NCBI GenBank assembly: GCA_028286385.1
Contig: JAQBRQ010000006.1
Span: 1 to 46,285, forward strand
Source: Candidatus Saccharimonadota bacterium
Lineage (GTDB): Bacteria; Patescibacteriota; Saccharimonadia; Saccharimonadales; UBA4665
Reading direction: 5' to 3'
DNA length: 46,285 nucleotides
Positions 8,204-16,965 of this stretch are shown here, piece by piece; position 1 is the first letter of the stretch, and every line of letters begins with the position of its first letter. The notes under the pieces were generated by a model. The model worked only from the letters and a program-made list of their open reading frames with translations. It was not told the DNA's origin and searched no databases. The translations under genes and the position numbers were made by a program.

Positions 8204-8242
8204 GAATATACTGTAACAGATTCTGCTCTGATTCTCTTTTAG

Positions 8243-9781
8243 CTAGCGACGATACATGGAGTGGTTTTTGATCCAGCCGTGGGCGCTGCGAGTGATTTGC
8301 TGGTCGCCGTTTTGCTTGGCTTCCTCGGTGAGCTGTGCGTATGGTACTAGTGTAAAGCCGAAGGTGCTGCCCTCGCCTTCCTTGCTGCGAACCCATATTG
8401 AGCCGCCATGGGCCGCGACGATGGCTTTTGATAGGTAAAGCCCCAACCCTGTGCCGCCGACTTGCGCCCGATTACGGTGGTCGCGGTAGAACTTGGTGAA
8501 CAGATTAGGCACGGTGGCGGTTGAGATGCCGAGGCCGAAGTCTTGGATGGTGGTTTCTATCAGTCCATCTTTGGTTAAGTGCGTCTCGATTTCGATGACC
8601 TTACTGTTGCCGCTGTACTTAATGGCGTTATCGACCAGGTTGTTGACGACTTCGTAGATACTGATTCGATCGATGCCAACAGATGGCAAATCGGATGCCA
8701 GGCGGCAATGGAGGGTCACTCCACGGACTTTGGCGCGTAAACTGAGGTTCTCGATGGCGCTCCTGAGGACGTCTGGCCACTGCTCTTCTTGCAGCTTTAG
8801 TTGCATTTGATCGTCATCTACGCGGGCCACGTTCAAGATATTATTAACGAACGCCGTCAGCTGTTCGGCTTGAGACTTCATTTTGAGCATAAAACCTTTG
8901 AGCTCCGGATTGGTGGTGGTGTCGACTTCATCTTCGAATACCTCAATGTAGCCGCGGAGTAGCGTCAGCGGCGTGCGCAGTTCGTGGACGCTGAGGGCGA
9001 TAAAACTGACGGCCTGATCATCCTGAGTATACATTTTGGTGTGATCAAACAGCACCAGCATGGTTTCGGTGTGCTGCGGGTTGTCGCGGTTGTAGTAGCC
9101 GGCAAGGTCGAAGATGCGGGTTGGGTGGCCATCGCGCACATTTAGACGGACGCGCTCCCAGCTGTGCACGGCGGTGGCTGACTTGGCTTTGACCTCTTTG
9201 AGCCAGCCATCGAAGGTTTCTTCACTCGGGAATAGCATATCGAGCACCATGTAGACGTTTTTGCCAATGAGATCGGTTGCAGCGATGCCAACGTACTGGG
9301 CGGCGGCTTCGTTCGCGAAGGTAATCGTTTCGGCGGCGTCAAGCGTGAACAGCGGCAGCGGCAGGTTTTGGGCCACAAAATTGCGACTGAGGTCGTTGCT
9401 GCGCTCCAGTTTTTCGGTAGCAGCGTGTTCGGCAACATCGGCCATTTGATAAATCTGCGCTGTTAAATTGGTGACGAGCTCCTGCCCGAGGCGTAGCTGT
9501 TCAATCTTTGGCGCGGCGATGCCGTGATCGGTTGGGCTGAGGTGTAGCACCGCCTGCCATAGTGCTTGTAGCGGCTCAGTCACGTAGCTTTCGACAATCC
9601 GCGCGATGCCAAAACACAGCACGCCGCCCGCAATAAGGGTGGCTCCGGCCACTAGGAGCGGTGGTAAACCGGTAAATGTGTCCGCGGCCCACCAGCTGAC
9701 GATCAGCAAAACGTTCTCTGCCAAAACTAGGCCGAATACATATTGGCGAACTCGGTGGCGGAGTTGCTGCAAATGGTCCAT
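8243..9781 (-). CDS. Membrane sensor histidine kinase with PAS domain
   Basis: The protein has two TM helices close together (about 13-33 and 40-63), so there is almost no extracellular sensor loop. A linker leads to a PAS domain (about 133-245, with LFTLDAAETITFANEAA), then HisKA with H266 in SVHELRTPL. HATPase_c follows, with N box NNLVDNAIKYS (380-390), G1 DFGLGIS and G2 GGTGLGLYLSKAI. All catalytic motifs are intact. Sensing probably occurs in the membrane or through the cytoplasmic PAS. The gene starts seven bases downstream of the DUF3048 gene's stop and precedes the receiver gene, giving a three-gene operon. Confidence 0.95.
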   Translation of the reverse strand: MDHLQQLRHRVRQYVFGLVLAENVLLIVSWWAADTFTGLPPLLVAGATLIAGGVLCFGIARIVESYVTEPLQALWQAVLHLSPTDHGIAAPKIEQLRLGQELVTNLTAQIYQMADVAEHAATEKLERSNDLSRNFVAQNLPLPLFTLDAAETITFANEAAAQYVGIAATDLIGKNVYMVLDMLFPSEETFDGWLKEVKAKSATAVHSWERVRLNVRDGHPTRIFDLAGYYNRDNPQHTETMLVLFDHTKMYTQDDQAVSFIALSVHELRTPLTLLRGYIEVFEDEVDTTTNPELKGFMLKMKSQAEQLTAFVNNILNVARVDDDQMQLKLQEEQWPDVLRSAIENLSLRAKVRGVTLHCRLASDLPSVGIDRISIYEVVNNLVDNAIKYSGNSKVIEIETHLTKDGLIETTIQDFGLGISTATVPNLFTKFYRDHRNRAQVGGTGLGLYLSKAIVAAHGGSIWVRSKEGEGSTFGFTLVPYAQLTEEAKQNGDQQITRSAHGWIKNHSMYRR

Positions 9782-9787
9782 GGCTGC

Positions 9788-11059
9788 TTAGGGGGTGTAG
9801 CTAACTTCGCTGGCAAGGCCAAGTGCTGTTAACCAAGTTTGACCAGGGTTGAACTTGAGAGGTTTGCCCGCTGCGTCGGTAAACGTAAACTGGGCGTTGT
9901 TGGCGGCTTTAGACCATTGACCGATAGTGACGACACCATCTTGAAAGACATAGGCTGCGCCGCTGCCGATGGAGTTGTATACGGAGTGACTGCCATCACT
10001 AGCAATGCCATATGGCATGATGAGTCCTACGACGACCTTCGGGCTGAGCTGAACGTTAGTAGTGGCGTCCATATGTGGGCCGCCGCCTTCGCTGCGCAGG
10101 TAGCTGTTATTGGCGGCATTGTAATCGTAGTGGACGTTGTATAAGGGGCCAGAAAGGTCCATGTCGATGGCTTTGGCATTTGGTGTTTTGCTCGGGGCAT
10201 CGGCTTTGCGCACAAAACCGGTGTAGGTGCTGGTGGTGTAGCCTTTGGCTGCTTCGAGCTGATTGAGCGCAGCGATACTGGTGTAGACGTTGTGCGGTGC
10301 TTCGCGGCTGCTAATACGATGGTATGATCCGCCATTGGCGAACTGGTCGAGGTCTTTAACGCCCCAGGCTTTGATATTTGCTAGAGCTTCGGGACTACCG
10401 CCAACATGGGCGTAGCCGGCATCGAAGCCCATGGCCCACTGTAGATAATACGGTCGAGCGCTGCGAATTGGTCCAACATCATCTGGCGCGGTGTCCTGGA
10501 AAAGGGCCAGGAACCTGGTGATACCACCTTCGGCAATCGCTTCAAACATCACGCCAGCTTGGCTGAGGCCAGATTGCGGCCTGGCGGCCTGGCTGTTTTC
10601 GATCATCACGCCAGTGACCGGTTTGGCATTGAGTTCAGGGGCAACTTGAAGCCCGCTTAATGTTGAGGCCACGGTTGTTGGCTTAGGTGCCACTTTTGCA
10701 ACCTTAGCTGGCTTGACTGCCGATACGACAGGCTTGTCTTCGAGGCGAGTTAACACCGTAGCGACAATAACGCCACCAATTATAATGATGCCGGCGCTGA
10801 TCAGCCATTCGCGGCGATTAGTCTTCCAGCTGCGGGCTATCTTTTGACGCAAAGTTGTCTTGCCAGCTGTTGGCTTCACCGGTGTAGGCGCGTTTTCGGG
10901 AGTCGTCGGTATCGTGTCGATATCATCGAGCGCCGCCATTTGTTCCGGTGTTAAAAAACTATCGGTATCAGGCGTCTTTGTTTTAATGGCTGTCGTATCA
11001 ATCGAGTTAACTGGTACAGACTTGGCCTGCCGCTTGCCCGGCGTAAGGTCGTCAATCAT
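9788..11059 (-). CDS. DUF3048 (YerB-like) membrane-anchored protein
   Basis: It has a cytoplasmic Thr/Pro-rich N-terminus (1-83), one TM helix (85-104) and an extracellular DUF3048 domain. Hallmarks are RPQSGLSQAGVMFE, EGGITRFLALFQ and VGPIRSARPYY, with a C-terminal GQTWLT segment typical of YerB. The family role is not established; B. subtilis YerB is a lipoprotein, whereas this one is anchored by a TM. It heads the operon with the histidine kinase and receiver and could be the sensory or target component. The start codon lies seven bases downstream of an extended -10 (TGCTATAAT), so the mRNA is predicted to be leaderless. Confidence 0.88.
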   Translation of the reverse strand: MIDDLTPGKRQAKSVPVNSIDTTAIKTKTPDTDSFLTPEQMAALDDIDTIPTTPENAPTPVKPTAGKTTLRQKIARSWKTNRREWLISAGIIIIGGVIVATVLTRLEDKPVVSAVKPAKVAKVAPKPTTVASTLSGLQVAPELNAKPVTGVMIENSQAARPQSGLSQAGVMFEAIAEGGITRFLALFQDTAPDDVGPIRSARPYYLQWAMGFDAGYAHVGGSPEALANIKAWGVKDLDQFANGGSYHRISSREAPHNVYTSIAALNQLEAAKGYTTSTYTGFVRKADAPSKTPNAKAIDMDLSGPLYNVHYDYNAANNSYLRSEGGGPHMDATTNVQLSPKVVVGLIMPYGIASDGSHSVYNSIGSGAAYVFQDGVVTIGQWSKAANNAQFTFTDAAGKPLKFNPGQTWLTALGLASEVSYTP

Positions 11060-11066
11060 AACAGTT

Positions 11067-11075
11067 ATTATAGCA
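11067..11075 (-). promoter_or_regulatory. Extended -10 promoter of the DUF3048-kinase-receiver operon
   Basis: TGCTATAAT on the minus strand has its last base eight positions before the A of the ATG at 11059 (seven intervening bases). Transcription starting at the usual distance would begin at or next to the start codon. No Shine-Dalgarno sequence could fit. Confidence 0.65.
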
Positions 11076-11137
11076 ATGCTTACGCTTTAGTGCCAGTTAA
11101 TGCCTGCGTGGCTTTGACGTGTGTCATTATGCCAATA

Positions 11138-11171
11138 GTGAGCGTTTAACATAATTTTGTTAAAAGCTCAC
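11138..11171. repeat. Imperfect 34-bp palindrome, copy 2 of a two-copy element
   Basis: The arms are 17 bp with no loop and 15 of 17 pairs matched. The element shares 28 of 34 bases with the palindrome at 7646-7681, including GTGAG ends and the TTTTGTTAA core. It lies 56 bases after the gltX stop and about 65 bases upstream of the DUF3048 promoter. The two copies therefore bracket the DUF3048-kinase-receiver operon and each follows the end of a transcription unit. Confidence 0.75.
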
Positions 11172-11227
11172 ATGTGCCAGTTTGAGTTACCAAAAAGCAC
11201 AGGCTCAGCAAAACACACTTGACGGTG

Positions 11228-12658
11228 TTACAGGGCTGCGAGCTGGGTGTTGATGCGCTCCAGGCTGCGGTCTTTGCCGATGACGGCTAGACTGTCGGCT
11301 AGGCTTGGGCTGGCGGCCGCCTGAGTGGTGGCAATGCGGATGAGGCTAAATAACACGGCTGGCTTTTGGCCGGTTTGCTCGAGGAGAGCGTTGAGGCGTT
11401 CGGTTAGGTCGGGCACGCTAAAGTTGCTGGCTTCCAGAGAGGCTTTTGCCTGCTCTAACAGATTGTGAAGCTCATCGGTTGACAGCTTTTTGAGTTGTTT
11501 GTGGCCGCTTATGAGTTCAGGGTTGACTGGTAGGTCTTTGAAGAAGAAGATGCTGAGCTCTGGTAGTTCGGCAAAGTACTTGAGGCGTTCTTGGACAAGG
11601 ACAAGTACCTGCTTTTTGTAGGCTTCGTCGTAGTCGGCGGCTTCGGCTGGCCAATAATCGGTAACACGCGAGTAGAGATCGTCTAGGTCGAGTTCGCGGA
11701 TATAGCTACCGTTCATCCACAGTAAGCGGCGCTCGTCGAAGTGTGCTCCGCTGCGCCCGACGCGGTCTAGGCTGAATTTTTCTAGTAGCTCATCGATGGT
11801 GAAGATTTCCTGTTCGGTGCCATCATTCCAGCCGAGGCTAACAATGAAGTTGAGGAGTGCTTCCGGCAAGTAACCGTCGCGGAGATAATCGAGGACGTCT
11901 TTTGCGCCATCGCGCTTACTGAGCTTCTTTTTGCCGTCGGGTCCGAGCACATGCGGTGCGGTGGCCATGATTGGCGGTTCGATGTGCAGTGCTTCGTAGA
12001 GATTGAGATAGTTCGGCACGCTGGCAATAAATTCTTGGCCGCGAATAATGTGGGAGATGTACATTTCGCTGTCATCGATGATGTGGGCGAAGTTGTAGGT
12101 TGGGTAGCCGTCGGACTTTATGAGGATAAAGTCGTCAATCACCTCTGGGCCGGTGGAAAGATCGCCTAAGATGGCGTCATGCCATTTGTAGGGCTTTGGG
12201 TCGGACTTAAAGCGCAGTGGCTGCGTGCCATCCCACGTCGGTGGGTTCTCTGGGCGGTGGTTGCGGTACAAGAATGGTCGCTTTTCGGCCTGAGCCTGCT
12301 CGCGGAACGCCTGAACTTCGGCGGCGCTGTACGGATCGGCGTAGGCGCGGCCGGCGTCGATGAGCTCCTGGGCGCATAATCGGTAGCCGCTGAGGCGGTC
12401 ACTCTGACGATAGGGCTCGTATGGTCCGCCGATGTCGGGGCCTTCGTCGTAATCGAGGCCAAGCGCGCGCAGACTTTTCATGAGGTGCTCGTCGGAGCCA
12501 GTAACTTCGCGCTTTTTATCTGTATCTTCGAGGCGCAATATGAATTTGCCACCTGCTTGGCGAGCTACCAGCCACGCGAATACGGCTGTGCGGATGCCGC
12601 CAACGTGTAAGTAGCCGGTCGGGCTGGGGGCAAATCGAGTTCGTACGGGCTTCGTCAT
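11228..12658 (-). CDS. gltX: Glutamyl-tRNA synthetase
   Basis: This class I aminoacyl-tRNA synthetase charges tRNA with glutamate in the cytoplasm. The HIGH-type motif is at 11-21 (PSPTGYLHVGG) and KLSKR at 245-249. The length (476 aa) is standard and the C-terminal anticodon-binding helical domain is present. The cysteine zinc motif of some GltX proteins is absent. If no GlnRS is encoded elsewhere, it may be non-discriminating and work with GatCAB; this cannot be tested here. The start overlaps the upstream membrane-protein stop by ATGA. Confidence 0.97.
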   Translation of the reverse strand: MTKPVRTRFAPSPTGYLHVGGIRTAVFAWLVARQAGGKFILRLEDTDKKREVTGSDEHLMKSLRALGLDYDEGPDIGGPYEPYRQSDRLSGYRLCAQELIDAGRAYADPYSAAEVQAFREQAQAEKRPFLYRNHRPENPPTWDGTQPLRFKSDPKPYKWHDAILGDLSTGPEVIDDFILIKSDGYPTYNFAHIIDDSEMYISHIIRGQEFIASVPNYLNLYEALHIEPPIMATAPHVLGPDGKKKLSKRDGAKDVLDYLRDGYLPEALLNFIVSLGWNDGTEQEIFTIDELLEKFSLDRVGRSGAHFDERRLLWMNGSYIRELDLDDLYSRVTDYWPAEAADYDEAYKKQVLVLVQERLKYFAELPELSIFFFKDLPVNPELISGHKQLKKLSTDELHNLLEQAKASLEASNFSVPDLTERLNALLEQTGQKPAVLFSLIRIATTQAAASPSLADSLAVIGKDRSLERINTQLAAL

Positions 12659-13680
12659 AGGCTGTTGGCAATTTTGACGAGTTGCTGCTCGTTTAGGACG
12701 CCCTCAGCCTTGACCTGGTACAAGATGCCGCCGTTGACCCAACTGGCGTTACTGTTGCTATCGAGGAAGATAGTGCGGCCAGCTGATTCGATGGTTTGGT
12801 AGTCGTTGCCGGCTGGCGCGACGACTAGGTCGCGCAGCGTACTGCTGTCCCAGCGTGAGGTTTTTTCGGTTATCGAGAAGGCTCGGTCGTCGCTGTTGCT
12901 CGTAAAGTGTAGGCCGGCGTTTCCGGCGCTATACGTGACATGACCGAGGCTGTAGCCGGCTGGTTGGTAGCTTGGAGCGCTAACATCGAAGCCGGCTTTT
13001 GAAGAGGCTACGTGCAAGCGAACGCTCGTGTAGCTTTGGCTAGCGACTAACCCAACGACAACCACCAATGTAGCAACCGCAGCGCTCACCCCGGTAATGC
13101 GCTTAGACGTACTGAAGCGCTTTTTGGGCTTATAGGTTTGCTCGTGACTGGTGGCGTGCTGCAAGGCTTGTTGTAGCAGATCGGCCGTGGTTTTTTCCCG
13201 AATAAGTGGCGCGTGGGACGCGACAATCGGCTTAGCGTAATGTGCTGGGGCCGCGTGTTTAACACCGTGTTTAATGTGATGTGCGGCAGCATCATCGACT
13301 GTAACAGGTACAAATCGACTCACCAGTTTACTTTTGGTGACTTTTTGAGCGTGCTTGAGGCGTATGTCGTCAAGTTTGTGAACCGAGGCTTTGGTGATAA
13401 CGCTGGCGGTGGCCTGTTTGACGACGGCAGTCTTGCCGTTCCCGCTCTGGGCTTTGGTGTGACGCTTTAGGCTACCACTTGGCTTTTTAACGACGTGGCG
13501 CATAAGCGTCTGCGAGTTTTGTGGTTTGTGGCTGGGGGCGTGTTTTGCAGGATGGCGGACAACATCGTGCATCGTCGGCTTTTTGATTGGTTCGACAGAG
13601 GTAGTTTGGACTAGCAGAGCACCGGTTCGAGCGTCGTAACGCTTACCGTTGATGTGTATTGTGTTGTTGTTTTTGCCCAC
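12655..13680 (-). CDS. Single-TM protein with basic cytoplasmic region and DUF4367-like exterior
   Basis: The protein starts at a GTG. Residues 1-190 are very basic and rich in His, Lys and Ala, with a short opening TIHINGKRYDARTG. One TM helix (about 196-216) is followed by a 125-residue extracellular domain. That domain has SYQPAGYSLGHVTYSAG and a late WVNGGILYQV segment, resembling DUF4367-type domains found beside anti-sigma factors. The function is unknown. The long basic tail may bind nucleic acid or membrane lipid. It overlaps gltX by four bases and is probably the first gene of that unit. Confidence 0.7.
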   Translation of the reverse strand: MGKNNNTIHINGKRYDARTGALLVQTTSVEPIKKPTMHDVVRHPAKHAPSHKPQNSQTLMRHVVKKPSGSLKRHTKAQSGNGKTAVVKQATASVITKASVHKLDDIRLKHAQKVTKSKLVSRFVPVTVDDAAAHHIKHGVKHAAPAHYAKPIVASHAPLIREKTTADLLQQALQHATSHEQTYKPKKRFSTSKRITGVSAAVATLVVVVGLVASQSYTSVRLHVASSKAGFDVSAPSYQPAGYSLGHVTYSAGNAGLHFTSNSDDRAFSITEKTSRWDSSTLRDLVVAPAGNDYQTIESAGRTIFLDSNSNASWVNGGILYQVKAEGVLNEQQLVKIANSL

Positions 13681-13737
13681 GGGTGATGCCTCGGAATATT
13701 TTTATTAAGCTATAGCTTATTCACATCTTAAACTGTA

Positions 13738-13766
13738 TTGCAGATAACCGCAAGTACCCCCATACT
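13738..13766 (+). promoter_or_regulatory. Sigma70-type promoter before the PEGA-domain gene
   Basis: A TTGCAG -35 box and a CATACT -10 box are separated by 17 bases. A Shine-Dalgarno AGGAG at 13771-13775 lies 13 bases before the ATG at 13789. Confidence 0.5.
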
Positions 13767-13788
13767 ATATAGGAGAGAAGCATAAAAT

Positions 13789-15270
13789 ATGGATTATTTA
13801 GACCCCAAGCAACAGTCCCGGCACCAGATCATTTTATTTGTTGGTTATGGCTGTATCGCCATCGCCATTGCTATTGCCACACTGGTGCTGGTTTACCAGG
13901 CCTACGGCTTCGGCCTGGACCGAAAAGGCACGGTTATTCAGAATGGCCTGACCTTCTTTTCTAGCCAGCCCAATCCGGCTACCATCACCGTAAATGGTGT
14001 TGTCAGCAAGTCCAAAACTAACAGCCGATTAGTGCTACCCGAGAATATCTATCAGGTAGTTCTATCGCGCGACGGTTATCGTAACTGGGAACGAACAATC
14101 CAGGTTGATGGCGGCAGCGTGCGACACTTCGACTATCCGATGCTCTTCCCTAAAACACTGACCACCAAAAAGATCGATACGTTTAGCGCGGCGCCTGGTG
14201 TAGCAACTCAGAGCCCTGATCGACGCTGGCTGATGACGCAGCAGGCTGGCTCAATAACGAGCTTTAACAGCTACGATTTAAAAAACCCCACCAAGGCAGC
14301 AACGGCGGTAACAGTGCCCGACACTGTGCTCTCAAAACCAACGACCGGCCAGGAATCATGGCGCTTCAGCGAGTGGGCCGATGACAACGTGCATCTGGTC
14401 CTCGAGCATGTGTATGACGACAAAAGCGAATACGTGCTTATCAATCGGGAAAATCCTGAACAATCAATCAATTTGAACACCACAATTAGCGGCACATTTA
14501 CCAAGTTAACGCTTAATAACCGTAAATTTGACCAGTACTATGTGCATGATACTGCCAGCGGTGCGCTCCAGACTGCTTCCCTGCAGCTGACCACGCCAAC
14601 GGCGCTTTTGCCGCAGGTACTGGCCTATAAGTCTTATGGCGATAACACCGTGCTCTATGCCAGCACTGCCGATAGTCCCGCCGGTAAAGTCGTTATTAGA
14701 TTGCGTGTTGGCGATAAGACTTACGACCTTCGAACGCTGCCTGCCGGCACTACCTATTTGCTTGATCTGACTAAATACGACAATAATCTCTACGTGGTGC
14801 TCGGTGCCAGCAGTCAGAATAAGCTATTCATTTATAAAGACCCAATCGGTCAACTGGTTAATGAGGAGCGCCACTCCTTGTCACCTGCACAGGTGCTGCA
14901 TGTCGTTGCTCCGAACTACCTTAGTTTTTCGAGTAGCGCACAGTACATCGTGGCCGAAAACGGTACCCAGTTTGGCGTCTACGACATAGAGAACGAAAAA
15001 GGTTATAACTACACCGCAAAGCAGCCTCTCGATGCACCCGCCGCGCATGCTACCTGGATGGACGGTAATCGTTTAACATACGTCAGTGGCGGCAAAATGA
15101 CCGTCTTTGATTATGATTACACCAACCACCAAAGCTTGATGGCTGCCAGCAGCACCTACCTGTCGGCCTATGCTCCTGACTACAAGTTTATCTATGCTTT
15201 GACTCCCGGCAGTGGCGCCGGACAGTTTGACCTGATGCAAACATCCCTGAATAGCACCGCCGATCAGTAA
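13789..15270 (+). CDS. Membrane-anchored PEGA-domain protein with beta-propeller-like exterior
   Basis: A short cytoplasmic start leads to one TM helix (about 14-38). Extracellular residues 56-120 match a PEGA domain (FFSSQPNPATITVNGV, then LPENIYQVVLSRDGYRNWERT). The remaining 370 residues are a series of beta strands with repeating YVL, YD and SPDRRW-like segments, suggesting a WD/YVTN-type propeller. The exact function is unknown; a surface-binding or wall-associated role is an inference. The next gene, a sortase, is convergent and ends seven bases beyond. Confidence 0.75.
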   Translation: MDYLDPKQQSRHQIILFVGYGCIAIAIAIATLVLVYQAYGFGLDRKGTVIQNGLTFFSSQPNPATITVNGVVSKSKTNSRLVLPENIYQVVLSRDGYRNWERTIQVDGGSVRHFDYPMLFPKTLTTKKIDTFSAAPGVATQSPDRRWLMTQQAGSITSFNSYDLKNPTKAATAVTVPDTVLSKPTTGQESWRFSEWADDNVHLVLEHVYDDKSEYVLINRENPEQSINLNTTISGTFTKLTLNNRKFDQYYVHDTASGALQTASLQLTTPTALLPQVLAYKSYGDNTVLYASTADSPAGKVVIRLRVGDKTYDLRTLPAGTTYLLDLTKYDNNLYVVLGASSQNKLFIYKDPIGQLVNEERHSLSPAQVLHVVAPNYLSFSSSAQYIVAENGTQFGVYDIENEKGYNYTAKQPLDAPAAHATWMDGNRLTYVSGGKMTVFDYDYTNHQSLMAASSTYLSAYAPDYKFIYALTPGSGAGQFDLMQTSLNSTADQ

Positions 15271-15276
15271 ACGTTT

Positions 15277-16617
15277 TTAGCGCCGATTGGGCTTATTGAC
15301 CCATCGAATCGTAATCGCGAATGCGATAACCAGAATAACAATAACTATGCCCTTGCCAACGGGGGTTCTTAGTAAGCGAGTCCAGAGGGTTGGTCCATTG
15401 CCTGGAAGCGCTGTAGCCGGCGCGTCGCTTACTGCGGTGCTGGCAGTCGTCGCAACGGTATTACCCGATGGATCAGGACTGATCTGCTGGCCAACAATCA
15501 CTAATCGGTGCAAGCTCGTGCCCGGTGGATCACAGGTAATGAGTGTGGCGGTAGCCGTCTGCCCGGCAACCGGGTTGAGCACTTCAACCTGTGTCGGCTC
15601 AACGACATTTTTACTGATGACTTTATAGACGTACACTTTGGAGTTATATGTTAGGTAAAAGGTGTCTCCGGGCACCAGCGTGTGCAGCAGCACAAAAGCG
15701 AACTTATATTTACCTTTATTGAAGATGTTATTGCTGCTATGGCCAAAAAAGGCTGCGTTACCATTTTGGCCTGGTTCTGAGGTGGTTGGATAGTGCACGA
15801 CGCCGCTTTCTAGGTCATTTTCGATACTGGCTTCATCGGTCGTGTTGCCATCGTAATTGACGGGGATTTGCACGTTAATTTTAGGAATAATAACCTCTGG
15901 CTGGGCCGAGGCTGCGATGCTGGTATTGCTCACGATCAGCGGTGTTGAGGCCGCTGCTCGGCTCGGTTGAATAAACGGCGCGATGATCACTTCGTTAAAG
16001 AAGCCAAACAGGAAAATCATAACAACAATGAGCCCCATACCCAGTCCAAACAGCAGCGATTGCAAATGATGCTTGGCCTTTAGCTTGCCACCGGCAGTCA
16101 CGCTATCGCGAATAGCTGATTGGACTTCTTTGGTGCTGCGAGCATCCCGTAGTTTGCGCGGCTTAGGCCGTTTGGGCTTGGCGGCAGCTTTTTTAGCACG
16201 AGTGCTCGTGCTGGCTGCCTGTTGCTTGTGTTCGGCAAGTGCCTGCGGGTCTGCTGGTGTGTGCGGGGTTGCACTGGCGGCTGGCCCGTTGGTTAACACT
16301 GATTGGCTCGAGTAAAATTCCTGCCAAACCTGATGTTTCTGATCGGGCGGCAGGTTTTGGTAATAATTGTGCCACTCGGTCTGAATGGTCGCTAAATCTT
16401 TGCCCGACGTGCTCAGCTCATGCATGAATTGTTGGTGCTTGGTGCGCCGCTGAACGTGCTCTGTCTCGGTTAATTCTTGAATGGCATCGGGCTCAGCCGC
16501 ATAAATACGCGAGACTTTGTCGCGAATTACGTCAGCTGCCGCCTCCGCATCGGGAGTGCCCTGCGGAGTCGGTTGTGGCGTGGTGCCTGGTGCTGGTGGT
16601 TGAGTCTTATCGTCCAT
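15277..16617 (-). CDS. Sortase with long N-terminal cytoplasmic region and two TM segments
   Basis: This transpeptidase should attach exported proteins to the wall or to each other. The sortase domain keeps the catalytic His in FFGHSSN, Cys in TLITCDPPG and Arg in SLHRLVIVG. A TM helix precedes it (GLGMGLIVVMIFLFGFF) and a second follows at the C-terminus, as in class C pilin sortases. The 190-residue N-terminus is cytoplasmic, Ala/Lys/Pro-rich and without a known domain. The ATG at 16617 was chosen because a TATACT box lies about 30 bases upstream; an in-frame TTG at 16665 would fall in the promoter. Catalytic residues look complete. Confidence 0.88.
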   Translation of the reverse strand: MDDKTQPPAPGTTPQPTPQGTPDAEAAADVIRDKVSRIYAAEPDAIQELTETEHVQRRTKHQQFMHELSTSGKDLATIQTEWHNYYQNLPPDQKHQVWQEFYSSQSVLTNGPAASATPHTPADPQALAEHKQQAASTSTRAKKAAAKPKRPKPRKLRDARSTKEVQSAIRDSVTAGGKLKAKHHLQSLLFGLGMGLIVVMIFLFGFFNEVIIAPFIQPSRAAASTPLIVSNTSIAASAQPEVIIPKINVQIPVNYDGNTTDEASIENDLESGVVHYPTTSEPGQNGNAAFFGHSSNNIFNKGKYKFAFVLLHTLVPGDTFYLTYNSKVYVYKVISKNVVEPTQVEVLNPVAGQTATATLITCDPPGTSLHRLVIVGQQISPDPSGNTVATTASTAVSDAPATALPGNGPTLWTRLLRTPVGKGIVIVILVIAFAITIRWVNKPNRR

Positions 16618-16712
16618 ATGCAATAAAGAGCTTAAGCTGGCTCTGTACCCCCAAGTATAGTACAATTACCCCTTGTAGCCTACCCTGTAGCCTCCTTGGC
16701 GGCAACGTTCAC

Positions 16713-16799
16713 GGGCGAGTGGTGAAATTGGTATACACGCTAGACTCAAAATCTTGTGAGCGCAAGCTCGTGGGGGTTCAAGTCCCCCCTCGCCCACCA
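16713..16799 (+). tRNA. tRNA-Leu(CAA)
   Basis: This is a class II tRNA. The acceptor GGGCGAG (16713-16719) pairs with CTCGCCC (16789-16795), followed by discriminator A and an encoded CCA (16797-16799). The anticodon loop CTCAAAA gives CAA, reading UUG. The long variable arm is GAGC-GCAA-GCTC and the T arm GGGGG-TTCAAGT-CCCCC. One U-U mismatch is seen in the anticodon stem. A strong terminator hairpin follows directly. Confidence 0.93.
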
Positions 16800-16836
16800 A
16801 ACAAAAAACACCCCAAAAGGGTGTTTTTTGTTTGGT
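16796..16836. terminator. Bidirectional 18-bp terminator hairpin overlapping the tRNA-Leu CCA end
   Basis: A perfect 18-bp stem (16796-16813 with 16819-16836) closes a CAAAA loop, with A and T runs on the two sides so that it can terminate on both strands. The left arm includes the discriminator and CCA of tRNA-Leu. The right arm therefore places a mirror CCA on the minus strand. Confidence 0.85.
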
Positions 16837-16958
16837 GCTGGGGACTCGAACCCCAGAGAGCGAGCTTTGCTCGCGGAAGGGGTTCGCAGAGTGAAGCCAC
16901 GCGCAGGAGCTCGCTCCGAGCATGGCTGAACGGCGGAGTGCGCCCACGGCGCGCGATA
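16834..16958 (-). other. tRNA-like element (T-arm plus CCA) in mirror orientation to tRNA-Leu
   Basis: Read on the minus strand, this GC-rich stretch ends with a hairpin of tRNA variable-arm type (GCGAGC-AAA-GCTCGC), a T-arm-like hairpin (CTGGGG-TTCGAGT-CCCCAG) and then CACCA. No seven-base acceptor partner or anticodon arm can be drawn, so it is not a functional tRNA. It may be a decayed tRNA, an inverted duplication of a tRNA 3' end or a dispersed structured repeat. Confidence 0.45.
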
Positions 16959-16965
16959 GTCCCCC

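Noticed and set aside
16666-16947. Minus-strand 93-codon frame containing GLEPPRAC
   Set aside because: It is the antisense translation of tRNA-Leu and its flank.
16834-16958. Second functional tRNA on the minus strand
   Set aside because: The T arm and CCA are present, but only three bases separate them, so no acceptor stem can form, and there is no anticodon arm.
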